Below are positions 13,606 to 24,969 of a stretch of 64,000 bases of DNA, piece by piece. Each line of letters starts with the position of its first letter. Positions within the stretch are counted from its first letter, which is position 1. The notes beneath the pieces are model-generated. The model did no database searches, was not told the DNA's origin, and saw only the letters and a program-made list of their open reading frames with translations. The stretch spans positions 1,922,984 to 1,986,983 of the forward strand of contig NW_020650971.1 of the NCBI RefSeq assembly GCF_003573695.1. Reading direction: 5' to 3'. Source of the DNA: Papaver somniferum (lineage: Eukaryota > Streptophyta > Magnoliopsida > Ranunculales > Papaveraceae). The position numbers and the translations under genes are program-made.

Positions 13606-15094
13606 AGTTGTGTTGAGGTAAACAACGTCTTTCTCACCACAAGTGACCTTTGGTTTATCATAAAATAGATTGCTTTTAGAACTTTTCACATCCAATTCCA
13701 TTTTTCCAAAAAACTTGTTAAGTTCCAACATCATGGATACTGCCTTCTCCATAGTCATGGAATTTTCTGGAAGATCATTCCTTTGCACACTCAAAGCATC
13801 ACTGAATTTCTTTGGTACCCACTTCTGAGTGCGTTTAGGAACAACCATAACCTTCTTCCCATTACTCTCTTCTAGAATTCTCGGAAGAGAATTGGATTGA
13901 CTATTCTTTTGCAAGTTAGTCTTTCTCCAATTGGGAGCATCAGATCTTGTATTCGTCTTTACGAAGTTATCCTTTTGATAACCATTAAGATTGTGAAAAG
14001 GATTCATATGACGTTTATAGGAAAAACTAGGACTATCACAGCACTGATTCCTTTGCCTAAAGGTTGGCCAGTTACAACCTATAACGTTAAGCGGATTATT
14101 CTTAGCATATGATCTTGGTTTCACAACTTCTTGTGATTCCCAAACAAGAACATCATGAAGGGTATCATTCCTTATACGGAAACGACATCTCCTTTCCAGG
14201 TGACCTTTATTTCCGCAATAATGGCAAACATAAGGAATATTCTTACCTCGGTCCATGTGTGCTGACTTGGGAGGTTGATATACTTTGCTATTTCAAACTT
14301 TAACTTCTGGTGAAGGTATTTCACTTTTTTCCATCAATGGAAACCTTTTGTTGAGAAGAATCACTAGCCTTAACAAATTTTAACTCTTTGCTAATACTTG
14401 GAGCATCTATTCCCTTATATCCCAATCCTCGTGTATCACGATAATTTTTAATTGCTCCTAGCATAGTGGTTAATTTGCTTGAACTAGTATTGAACTTTTT
14501 CAAGTCATCTTCCAACATCTTGATTTTATCAAGAGCGGCAGCTAAATAAGCCTCAAGGCGTTTTTATCGAGTGAGACAAGCACTTTCTCTGTCATCAAAA
14601 CTAATTTGTTGAGAGTTAAACCTTGCTTCAGATTCTGCAAGTTTCTCTTCCAACAAAAATTACTTTTGATAAAGATTATCACATTCAAGTGACTTCATAC
14701 GTAGGTTTTCCTCAGAATCCTTGAGGATCGATTCATTAGAACGATTCGAAAAATAAACATCTGTGTAACATCTTCTCAATTTCTTGTTTTCTCGACAGAG
14801 AGGAGTCAGAAGAGATGTGACATGAGAAGTTGTAATCTTCTTCATTTTCCATGAATCCAAAAACTTAACATACTCGGAGACTTCCTCATCAACATCTCTA
14901 TTAATATCTGAATCACCTTTATCAGAAAGTTCATCCAACTGTTCTTATAGGAGAGTTTCTCAATCAAAAGTTTTTACATCAAGAGAATATTTAGATATTG
15001 ACTTAGATGTGACAGTTCTCTCAGGAGAATCCAAGCTTTTATAATCATCTGGTAATTTATGAACTGATACGTTATCAGAGATAGACTCGTCCAT
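13606..15094 (-). pseudogene. Gag-like protein of the SIRE-like element (CCHC knuckle)
   Basis: Starts at ATG 15094 next to the primer site. The first part is acidic and coiled-coil-like (about 14938-14321), then comes a segment with RGLGYKG, a motif position typical of SIRE/Copia gag, and a knuckle C-X2-C-X4-H-X4-C (CHYCGNKGHLERRC, about 14229-14188). The C-terminal part is basic and Asn-rich. Several in-frame stops and shifts (near 14940, 14660, 14560 and 14320) break the frame. No protease motif follows. Assignment to SIRE is tentative. Confidence 0.7.
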
Positions 15095-15140
15095 AATCAG
15101 ATCGCTACAAACACAGACTTATAAGGTCTTTAACGTGTTT

Positions 15141-15156
15141 GCCTGATCTGATACCA
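15141..15156 (-). promoter_or_regulatory. Primer binding site (tRNA-iMet)
   Basis: On the minus strand the sequence is TGGTATCAGATCAGGC, two bases after the LTR end. The first ten bases match the 3' end complement of initiator tRNA-Met. It fixes the element's orientation and the LTR boundary. Confidence 0.8.
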
Positions 15157-15158
15157 AT

Positions 15159-17502
15159 TGAAAAAGCGGGGTCTAACAACACCACCCAATATTTCTCTTA
15201 GCAATCTATATGAACTAACTCCGAAATACTTTCTAGAGAATCAACTAGACAGTCATATTCAATCTAGGTAAAAGTATCTTAAGGATTTAATATCTCACTC
15301 TTGTTTTGATTTACTCAAGCTAATAAATCAGCGAGGCTTTAATCAAATACAAGGAATAACTTGGATGGTACCAAAGACCAATATCCAAGGATCAATCAAT
15401 GACAATCAACAACCAAAGGTTGGATTATTCTAATTGATGATCTAAACGCAAAACTTGCATTATTTCAATTATATAAACAAATATAATGCGGAAATAGAAA
15501 TAACACAGATACCAGAAATTTTGTTAACAAGGAAACCGTAAATGCATAAAAACCCCGAACCTAGTCCAGATTGAACACACACTGTATTAAGCCGCTACCG
15601 ACACTATCCTACTTCAAGCTAACTTCGCACTGGACTGTAGTTGAACCCCAATCTCCCACTGATCCAAGGTACAGTTATGATCCTACGCCTCTGATCCCAG
15701 CAGGATAATGCGCACTTGATTCCCTTAGCCGATCTCACCCACAACTAAGAGTTTCTACGACCCAAAATCACAGGCTTTGACAACAAACAAATCTGTCTCC
15801 CACAGACAAGTCTATCAAAGGATCAATTTGTCTCCCACGGATAAACCTTAAAAGTTGTGTTCCGTCTTTTGATAATAATCAAGGTGAACAGGAACCAATT
15901 GATAATCCAGTCTTATATTCCCGAAGAACATCCTAGAGTTATCAATCACCTGACAACAATCTTAATCGTATGGTAGCGAAACAAGATGTTGCAGAATCAC
16001 AAAAAATGAGACGAAGTAGTATCGGTCTGGCATCACAATCCCAATGAAGTCTTTAAGTGGTTAACCTTGTTTTAGAAGAAGAAAACCAAAGGTTAAAGGA
16101 GAATCGACTCTAGCGCGCAAACTAGTATCACATGTAAGGTGTGGGGATTAGTTTTTCACAATACTAGATGTCTCCTTTATATAGTCTTTCAAATCAGAGT
16201 TTGCAATCAATATTATCTTAGTAACAAAGCATTCAATATTCACCGTTAGATGAAAACCTGATTTAGATTCAAGCTAATATTTCTCAACCGTTAGATCGAA
16301 AACTTAGCTTGTTACACACACTTGACAATGCACGCTTCTAGGTTTTTTAACCGTACCCAAACGTATTTACTTGTTGGTTCAACAATAGTTAACCAAAAGG
16401 TTAGAAATATGAGCATTTTATATCAACCATGTTCTTTTTTACCATATGTAGTTCAAATGACTTCAAATGAACTAGTTAGAGAGTTATTCAATTGCAAGGA
16501 AATCTCATGTACTACACAAGACACAGTTGAAGCAAAGATGATTTGATTCACTTGAATCGGTTCATGAACTTTTATAGCCACGGTTTGCAAACTGCATTCC
16601 TTAGTCTTTTTAAGTTTAATTTCAGAAATCATCTTCAGATATATAGCCTTCTCAAGTTCGCAGACTAGGTTGGCGGAATTAAGGTGCTGGGAAGAGTTCA
16701 CAAACTCCAGCAGAAATTCTCGGTTTTGAGAACTTCGCCGGTTCTCGGACTGGGTTTGCGGACTGAGTTCACGGACTTAGCTTCATGCAAGTATTTTTTT
16801 CAAATCCAGCAGAACTTCTCGAGTTTGAGAAACTCGGCAGTTCACGGACTGAGTTGGCGAACTTGGCTCACGCCATTCTTCCGGTTCTCTTGATCAAAAA
16901 AGTTCGTAAACTTTGGTTCAAGGAATAGGATTTATACATAAATGTGTTTCCACAATAATGCTTATGTCCACCATTGGTTATGTAATCTAAACTTTTATTT
17001 CAATCATTGAAACATTCTTAGAGGACGTTATGTAGTTGTTACACCATTTCTCGTCAAAGCAATTTTCAAAGTGATTGAAACATATCATGATTTTCGTCAC
17101 TAGGTAAAGATAAACTTGATCGAAGCGAAAAGCTTACCAACACATATTTCGAGATATAGATAGACGATGTATACTCGGCTCGAAACACCAAATGTGTATA
17201 ATCCAAGTCTATATATATAGCATACGACTTCTTGTCTCAAAGAGTAGGAGATAGAGTAGATAGACTTTTGAGTGACAGATAAGTTCAAGTCTTCACATAC
17301 CTTTTTGTCGAGAAGTTCCACCGGTTCCTTGAGTAGTTCTTCTTCTTGCATGATGAATCGCCATGAATTCCTTGAGCTCAACTACACTTTCTATCCTAGT
17401 CCGAGACTTAGCTATAATAAACTAGAAATCAAGACTTATAGTTTTGATCATTAACATTTAAAAACATGCTTGAGATAGCAACACATGCGAGTTCGACCGA
17501 GC
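15159..17502 (-). repeat. 5' LTR of the SIRE-like element, outer tip deleted
   Basis: Homologous to 8665-11055. It lacks the 125-bp internal stretch near 16015 and the outermost 14 bp, and carries an extra block of TTCGCGGACT-like motifs around 16770-16870. Loss of the terminal TGTTAGAG means this copy could no longer be integrated as a complete end. Confidence 0.82.
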
Positions 17503-18404
17503 TTATTACCCCAATCTTTCGACTAACGCGCTCTACTGGATGGGATTTTGTTTCGCCCCAAATCTCCATGGCTCAGGCTCCAGGGTCGGTGTTGCTTTCA
17601 CCTGAGTCATGCTAGTTTCTGTGGGTTTCCCCAATTATGACGCGCGTTAGGTCTTATTTTTTCCTCTTGCTATTATGCGAACTAGGGTGCACGCCACAAT
17701 TGGATGCCTTTCCTCTATAGAGGTTTTGTTTCTATTGCCTTTTGTTAAGGTCTTATTATTAGGTCTTATTTTTGACCTTCTGTAATGTCTGGCGGATATA
17801 GAGAAGAAAAATATTTCTTTTATATTCATTGAACAATTATGATATATCCTTTCTTCATTTATTCGCTTACATAATAATCGTCCAGAGGCGGATACCGCAC
17901 GACTTGTTCGATTCTATCTATCCGCGACATTAATTTCGTTCACTAATGATTTTCTTCAGGTGTGTCATAATCTTCGCAAGACTTATGGATAATATTTCTT
18001 CAAATAAGTTCTATTCCACGGATGCTCAAGTCTTCGCCCAGAGTTACTTCCTTCACAATCCATTAATTGATAAGCTCCATATATTCCCCACTACTCTTTT
18101 TATGATGTAAGGTACATCCCATGTCTTCTCAAGTTTTCCATCTCCTCCTTTCTAATAGGGCGGTTTCTTGTGGTAATTCTCCATATGTTGCAGGAGACCT
18201 CTCTATGTTGTTCAAGATCATGAAGCTTTTTTAATATCAATTTTGTATTTATATTCTTATACTACGCTTTCTCTTTGTTGTTAGGATAATGACTTCAGTC
18301 GGTAACACCGCCTCCATTCCATATGTTAGGAAGAAGGGTGACATTCCTGTAGCTTCTTTATGCGTTTTTCTATATGCCCATACTGCATTATGCACTTGTT
18401 CACG
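17503..18404. other. Tat element sequence downstream of integrase, no gene
   Basis: About 0.9 kb between the SIRE-like insertion and the stop of the Tat integrase. Only short ORFs without recognisable motifs are present. It is the 3' untranslated part of the Tat element. Confidence 0.5.
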
Positions 18405-19205
18405 TCATCCCTTATTATGCCCCTCGAGCTTTATCTTCAATATATTTGCAATTGTTTTATTAGTTGCCTCAGCCTGCCCATTACTATGAGGATATAAAGG
18501 AGTTGACTTTCTTATTTGGATTTTGAAAGCATTAAGCAGGATTTCTATGTTTTCACCCTCGAATTGCTTCCCATTATCAGAAACTAATCGCGCGGGAATT
18601 CCAAATCTGCAGATGATGTTTTCGAATATGAATGTGAACACATCTTTATCTCGAATATGTTGGACTGCTTTCACCTCCGCCCACTTCGTAAAGTAATCTG
18701 CCGCAACTATTAGATATCTCCTCTTCCATGTTCCTGGTATAAAAGGACCTACTATATCTAGGCTCAATTTTCCAAATGGCCAAACGCTTGTTGATGAGTT
18801 TAACTTCGCTTCTTGTGCATGTATCCTTTTTCCATGTCTTTGGCATTCTTCGCACCGTCTTGATACTTCTTTCGGATCCTCATGCATGTAAGGCCAGTAA
18901 TACCCTTGAATCCTCGTTTTATAAGCTAGGGATCTTCCGTCACTTTGGTTTCCTGCATCTCCATAGTGTACTGATTTCAAGATTTCTAATCCTTCCTTTC
19001 GCGTTAGACACCTTAATGATGGTCCAAGGAAGGATCTGCGGCATAGTACGCCTTCTCTTAGTTCATAATTTGTCGCTCTACTTTTCAACTTGTGCGTCTC
19101 CAACTTGTTCCTTGGGAATTCTCCTTTTTCAATATATAGTTGAAGTTGGGTCCTCCAGTCTGCGTCTTTAATCGCATGCTCCTCTTTTGTGTTTTCCACC
19201 ATCAT
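18405..19205 (-). pseudogene. Tat integrase
   Basis: The N-terminal zinc-binding region is present (QGYYWPYMHED then CEECQRHGK), but the usual second histidine of the HHCC finger (GNH in relatives) reads GNQ. The core follows with all three catalytic acids in context: LSLDIVGPF, RLVSDNGKQF and NGQAEATNK. The frame stops at 18405, shortly after the core, and homologous sequence seems to continue, so the C-terminal domain is cut off. Acts in the nucleus to insert element DNA; inactive here. Confidence 0.85.
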
Positions 19206-19253
19206 TACGTCTACGTCGTCTTCTTCTTTCTTGATTGAGGGTGAAGTGAGCGT

Positions 19254-20090
19254 CTATATATTTATATATCTTGCGATTGGATATATTAACATAGAAGCGA
19301 TGAACGCTATTGCATCTGCGAATCGGTTATCTTTCCTGCCTATATTCCTCCAGCTTAAGTTTGGGATTTTTGCTGATAGTTCTTCAACGAGTTTCTTGTA
19401 ATTCTGTAAAGATGGTTCATTTATACTATACATCCCTTCTATTTTTCGTATTACCAGCTGCAAATCACTGGTTATTCTTGCGTCTTCTGTCTTCATTTCA
19501 ATTACTAATTGCAGCGCGTGCACCACTGCTTCATATTCGGTCTCATTGTTAGTGGATGTGAATTCCAACCTAAATGAGTATGCCACTCTTGTTCCTTTTG
19601 GGGAGATGAATATTATTCCGATTCCGTTTCCTTATCCATTTGATAATCCATCCACCAGTATCTCCCACCTATTTGAGTTTTTATCTGTTAACAAGTCTTT
19701 AATATTTCCTTGTTCTTCATCTATATCCATCATTTCTTCAACATTTTCGTCTTCTTCTAATGGAAATTCGGCCAAGAAATCTGCGATTATTTGGGATTTT
19801 GGTGAAGATAATATTTCATATTTGATCTCAAATTGCCACACTTGTGCATTCCATCTTTCTATTCTTCCTGATCTTTTCGAATTCTTCAATACATATTCAA
19901 TTGTTACCTTTGTCAGTACTTTAACCTTGTGCGCTTGGAAATATATTCTGAGCTTTTGTGTTGCATAAACTGACGCGAGGATAAGTTTCTCAATCTTTGA
20001 GTAATTTTTCTCTGCGGCATTATAGGTCTTGCTTATATAGTATATTGGATTTTCAACTCCTTGATCCGATCGAAGTAAGACATCACTCAA
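19254..20090 (-). pseudogene. Tat RNase H and second (archaeal-type) RNase H
   Basis: 19632-20090 encodes the usual Gypsy RNase H and tether (YYISKTYNAAEKNYSKIEKL, then IADFLAEFP). 19254-19586 encodes a second RNase H fold with NNETEYEAVVHALQ and the conserved DLQLV position (relatives read DSQLV). A duplicated RNase H of this type is diagnostic for Tat-lineage elements. The two parts are in different frames, separated by at least one shift near 19600. Confidence 0.85.
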
Positions 20091-20269
20091 CGCATGCGGT
20101 GTTGATGCTAAATATATTAATAGCTCTTCATCTGGCTATGTTTTCTGCAAAATAGATAAATTCATTAAATAATTCTTAATGCTTTGCATTGCTTGTTCGC
20201 ATTATTCCGTCCATTCAAAAAATTTCCCCTTCTTCAGGATATTGAAAAAAAATGTTTGCATTTGTCTGA

Positions 20270-21342
20270 TCAACGCGAAATGAACCGCCCTAATGAAGCT
20301 AGTAGCCCATTTAACTTCTTCACATCTTTTAAAGTTGCAGGTGATGGCATGTCTCGCACTGCTTGCAACTTTTCTGGGTCGATTTCTATCCATTCCTTTG
20401 ATACAATGTGGCCTAAAAACTTTCTTGATGCTACTCCAAAGATACACTTTGTTGGGTTTATCTTCATCTTAAATTTTCGCATCTGCTCAAATATCTCTCT
20501 CATGTTCTCAACATGATCTATCGCCTTCTTTATTTTCACCAACATGTCATATACATAGACTTCCAATGTTGTATGCACCCATTTTACGAATAATTTGTCT
20601 ACCATTCTTTGATACGTCGCACCTGCATTTTTTAAACCGAATGGCATTCTATTGTAACAATATAATCCTCTGGGTGCAAAAAACGTCGTGTGTTCTTGAT
20701 CTTCTTCCGCCAATGGGATTTTATTGTAGCCTGAGTATCCGTCCATGAGTGATAATCTCTCGTGTCCTGATGCTGCTTCCACCATCTGTGGTACATCTGG
20801 AAGCGGAAAGCTGTCCTTTGGGTACGCTTTATTCAGGTCACTGAAGTCGATACATATTTGTATTCCTTTTTTTTCTTTGGTACTACTACCATGTTTGTTA
20901 TCCATTCTGGATATTTCGCTTCTCTGATTATCCCTGCGTCCAACATTTTCTGCAACTCTGCCTCTATTTAAGGATGATATGTAGTTACTATCTTCCTTAT
21001 CCTTTGCTTGAAGGGTCTTCTGTTCTTGTTGATATCTAACTTATGACATGCGGCATTTGGATATATGCCTGGCATCTCATCCATGTTCCATGCGAAAACA
21101 TCTTTATATTCCTGTGGGAGATTAATTGTTCTCTCTTCTTCTTCTTTCTCTATATTTGTTCCAATCTTTAATATCTTTGGCTCTTCTTCCGTACCCATAC
21201 TGATGTCTTTCGTTGGTTCTGCTGCGGTGAAATTCACTTTTTCATCTCCTAGTGGTGTAGGTTCTTTTATTTTGTGCATCGGTTCGCCTTCTTTCTCTAG
21301 AAATTCGCTTGGTATTCCTTTCCCTTCTTGTGCTCTTATCAT
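20270..21342 (-). pseudogene. Tat reverse transcriptase with mutated YVDD
   Basis: Fingers and palm motifs are clear: CIDFSDLNKAYPKDSFPLP, SLMDGYSGYNKIPL, FFAPRGLYCYNRMPFGLKNA and the thumb region KFLGHIVS. The catalytic box that should read YVDD reads YVYD (VYVYDMLVK, about 20542-20560), losing one metal-binding aspartate. Upstream (20968-21342) is the linker with the conserved FAWNMDEMPGI region, separated by a frame break near 20905-20968. The enzyme cannot be active as encoded. Confidence 0.87.
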
Positions 21343-21378
21343 GTATATTCTTAGTTCTTCTTCCTTCTTTAATTATTT

Positions 21379-22014
21379 TTATTTCCTCCACCTATCCTTT
21401 CGCTTCTTTGCGCGTCTTTCATAATTCTTTACATCTATTTGATTGAAAATTTTCGCACTCCAAGAATCTACTTTGATATCGCCTATTCCACTTGGTATAT
21501 GGAAACACGCACATTGATGAAGAGTCGACGCTACCCCTTTTATCGCATGCACCCATGGTCTTCCCAATAGCATATTGTATGGAGATTCCACATCAACCAT
21601 GCATAAATTTATCTGCGTGTCTATTTCTCCCAATAGTAATCGTATGGTTATCTCGCCTTTTTGGTTTTGTTGTTGTTTTATTAAAACCATGAATGTTGTA
21701 AGTTGAGAGCGACATATCCGCATCTTTGTATCCCATACTCTTGAAAGCAGTGTAGAACAAGATATTTATCGAACTACCTGTGTCTACCAAGGTTCTATCT
21801 ATCGCCCATTCTTCTGATGGTTTCCCGCTTTCGTTCTTTTGTATTCGCTACCTGTTACGGTAACCACCAGGGGATCCATTCGCTTTAAGTTTGCTTCTTG
21901 TATCTCATCCACTTCGAATGTTATCTTCTTATTTTCCCACTCTTTCAAGGGAGATAATTTTTCCACCGTCATGATTCTCCTTCCTTCAAGATTTCGCTTA
22001 TGTATTCTTCCTGT
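21379..22014 (-). pseudogene. Tat aspartic protease region
   Basis: MVDTGSSINILF (about 21790) is the retropepsin active site, preceded by the Tat-typical ITFEVDEI and DPLVVTV segments (21830-21960) and followed by MLLGRPWVHAIKGV (about 21570). At least two frameshifts separate these pieces. The 5' end is cut by the chromovirus insertion at 22015-22020, and its continuation lies at 35541-35956. Confidence 0.8.
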
Positions 22015-22019
22015 TATTC

Positions 22020-22313
22020 TAATGTGGAACAAGGTAAAAGAAAGCAATACTAGATTGCTATAAGCAAGAAGAGAAGAGAATTCAAGCAAGAAGAGAAAAA
22101 TAAGTTTTGTGTTTAATAATTTGATTGAGTAATAGATAGCTCTTACAAGACTTAATCTAGCCTTTATATAGGCTTGAAGAATAACTAAACTAGGAAACAG
22201 AAAACTAAAAGGAAATCTAAAAGAATCCTAAAAATAAGAAAGACTGAAACTAGGAACCATGGAAGCCAAACCTCTAAGCGGAATCTTCTGGAATTGTAGT
22301 ATGCCCTGCATCA
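22020..22313 (-). repeat. 3' LTR of the chromovirus
   Basis: Nearly identical to 35241-35535 with about 5 differences. TATATAAAGG on the minus strand (22161-22170) is a likely TATA box. A polypurine tract AGAAGGGGGGGAC on the minus strand (about 22314-22326) abuts it. With the target duplication fixed, the ends are TAATGTG...TGCATCA on the plus strand, so one end is TA rather than the usual TG. Confidence 0.9.
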
Positions 22314-23191
22314 GTCCCCCCTTCTAGAGTAAAGCTCGTCCTCGAGTTGTCCAAACAAACCAGAAGTTCATTGTCACCATGAAACGTAAAAATCTCTTGA
22401 ACATTAAATGTTTTGGAGATATTCCAATCATTTGGTAGATCAATAACATAAGCATTATCATTGATCTTCTTTAAAACCTTGAAAGGACCATATTTCTTCA
22501 TCTTGGTTTTGTTATAAGTACCCACTGGAAATCTCTCTTTTCTTAGATGTATCATCACGAGCTCCCCTTCCTTGAAGGTTTTAAACCTCTTGTGTTTATC
22601 AGCATCCTCTTTATATTTAGAATTGGACTTCTCCAGTTTAGATTTTACTTCATTATGTAATTCAGTTGCTTTGTCTACAAAAGAGTCGGCTGCAGTGTTT
22701 GTACTCTGTGTGGTGGGTAAGGCTACCAAATCAAGAGTATGATTAGGTACTTTAGAGTACACAATCTCAAATGGAGTTTTCCCAGTAGAACGATTCACAG
22801 AAGTGTTGAAAGCGAATTCCATATGTGGCAATAACACATCCCACTACTTACTATTATCCAGGCACTTAGCTCTAATCAAATTCCCAAGTGATCTATTAAC
22901 AACCTCAGTCTGTCCATCAGTTTGCGGATGTGAAGTTGTGCTGAATTGTAGAACTGTGCCTAAGCGCATCCATAAACTTTTACAGAAATAACTCAAAAAT
23001 TTGGTATCTCTGTCAGAAGTGATAGAATTTGGAACCCCATGCAATCTTACTACTTCTTTAAAGAACAAATAAGCAACATTAGAAGCGTCAGTTGATTTCT
23101 TACAAGCCACGAAGTGAGCCATTTTAGAGTAACGATCAACTACGACCATAACAGAATCATTACCTCTAGCAGTACGAGGTAAACCAAGTAT
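22274..23191 (-). pseudogene. Chromovirus integrase, second part (core and C-terminus)
   Basis: Contains [12 protein letters not shown] and SDRDTKF around the catalytic aspartates, and [13 protein letters not shown] with the catalytic glutamate (23149-22844). A TAG at about 22841 interrupts the frame before WDVLLPHMEFAFN. The C-terminal domain has GTYNKTKMKKYGPF and FNVQEIF. The last ~13 codons are read from inside the 3' LTR. The first part of the same integrase is at 31358-31679, 8.2 kb away across the Athila-like insertion; the split lies just after WVDISMDF. Confidence 0.9.
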
Positions 23192-23196
23192 AAAAT

Positions 23197-24955
23197 TGAT
23201 AGCTAAGGAATTAAACCTAAAACTATGGTTATATTTACACCTGCAAGTGCACAGGATCTAAAGTAGAAAGTGAATAAGCAGGGGTTTGTCCACAGGGACT
23301 TGGAGGGAGCTATTGTTGTTTTCCTAGAGATTTTTGTGTTGTGTTAAAACACAACTGAGCTGTTTTGGTGTAACTGAATTAGTGACAGAAAGTAAAGTAA
23401 ATGTGACAGTGAAGAAGAATAAAAACAATGAAGCAAAGGTAACAGTGGCAGTTAACAGGAAACAAAACCAAATAAACCAAGGCTGTTAGCCAAGGGCAGG
23501 GAGGAGTTTTCAGCTGTGGCTAAGCTAAGGCTTAGAATCCACCTTGTGTCCTAGCTAAACAATGCAATTCTAGGTTTAAAAACTTAAGCATCCAACTAGA
23601 ATGGGAAGAAAATCAGCTTGCTCACTGATTTTCCCCCACAGGCATATCAGAGCACCAACTACTTCCCATTACTCAAGCAAAACAGGCCTTCCTAGCAATT
23701 CATCATTCATTAGTGCACTAAGGTTTCATCTGAGCCTCTGCAGTGAACTCAGAACATAATTAACACTACAATGGAACTAAACATGATCATTTAAGCTACT
23801 AAACAGTGAATGAAAATTGCAAAAGAAGAACCCTAAAAATTAACAGTGGAATTAAATTAACATTGAGAATTAAATTAACCCAATTAGGGGGTTTCTCGGC
23901 TAACCAAGAACACCCTTTTACATTCCCTGCAACTTGCCTTTTATAGCTTTTCAAAAAGCCCTAATTTTGTGAAACCCTAAAATTCGAAAACCTAAATTTT
24001 TAATTGAAAAAAATTCCTTACTGTTCTCGCGATTTTGATGTCGACCCATGCTTTATCTTCTCTTCCTCCTGCTCCTGCTACGTTTCTAGCTTCATAGCCA
24101 TCAACCTAGTTCGTCACTTTCACACGCCAACAGTGAGAAGAGGGGCGTGAGGGGAGGTCAGTGGTGATGATGGGTTTTAGTTGTTAGGGTTGTAGGGTGG
24201 CTGTGGTGGCTGGTAGGGGCGGATAAGGTGGTGGCAGGGAGTAGGTGGTGAAGGTGAGGCTGTTGCAGACAGAGGTGAGGGAAGATGGAGTCGATGGAGA
24301 AGAGATTAGGTGCTGTTTGGTTTAGGGTATAGGGTTCGGTCGCTATGGTGTGTAGCGGGATCATCGAGTTCGATGTTTGGCGAATCTCGACCGTGGGATA
24401 TGGAGATGAAAGATCAATCTGACGGTGAGATGAAGTGGATCCTGCAGCGACCGTTGGATTATACAATACAACAAAATTAACGACACCAGATGGAGTTAGG
24501 TGTTGTAGTGTTAAGCGGAAGTATCGAGGTTTGATGCGCAGGCAAAGAAGCAACCGTAGGATGCAGATGCGATCCAATCTGACGGTCGGGAATGGAGGCG
24601 GGTATGGATATAGAAAATGGGTTTGGGTAAGGGTTTTGGGCCTTGGGTATGCCAAGCCCATATCTTCTTCAAGAACAATTCTTCCTTCTTGAGCCCATTC
24701 CTAGCTTTTTGGACGTGCGCTCCATTCTTTGCGGCTTCCTTGCGTAATTCCTCCCGGCTTTTCACTACTTTTCTGCTCCGCAAATCATCCAGACTTTATT
24801 TGGTACCTAAAAATGCAAAATTAATTAAGAAAAATATTTATTCTTGAAAACAAGGAAAATACAGAATATGGGATAAAATGTAGAATTAATGCACAAAAGA
24901 TGAGTTAAAATGCCAACAAAAAGGGATAAATATATACAATATTTGGCACTCATCA
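23197..24955 (-). repeat. 3' LTR of the Athila-like element
   Basis: Plus-strand ends are TGATAGCTAAGG and GGCACTCATCA. Differs from the other LTR by about 14 substitutions or single-base indels. A polypurine tract (GGTTTGGGGGTA on the minus strand, 24958-24969) adjoins it. ORFs inside the LTR (24158-24661 and others) occur in both copies but have no motif and are treated as chance. Confidence 0.93.
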
Positions 24956-24969
24956 AATACCCCCAAACC

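Larger units (their letters stand above)
8665..17502 (-). mobile_element. Gag-only SIRE-like Copia element inside the Tat element
   Basis: LTRs of about 2.35-2.4 kb (8665-11055 and 15159-17502) flank a 4.1-kb interior. A tRNA-iMet primer site next to the right LTR and a polypurine tract next to the left LTR show minus orientation. The interior has a gag-like reading frame with a CCHC knuckle but no protease, RT or integrase, so it is non-autonomous (the TR-GAG type of plant element). The right LTR lacks the last 14 bp seen in the left one (AATGCTCTAACA region), which also removes any target duplication. The LTRs differ by many substitutions and by indels, so the insertion is not recent. Confidence 0.82.

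Noticed and set aside
18776..20748. Plus-strand ORFs opposite the Tat pol genes
   Set aside because: They are antisense shadows of RT, RNase H and integrase frames and have the composition expected of such shadows.
24158..24847. Several ORFs inside the Athila-like LTR, repeated at 30555-31244
   Set aside because: They exist in both LTR copies simply because the LTRs are nearly identical; they have no motif, overlap on both strands and sit in regulatory sequence.
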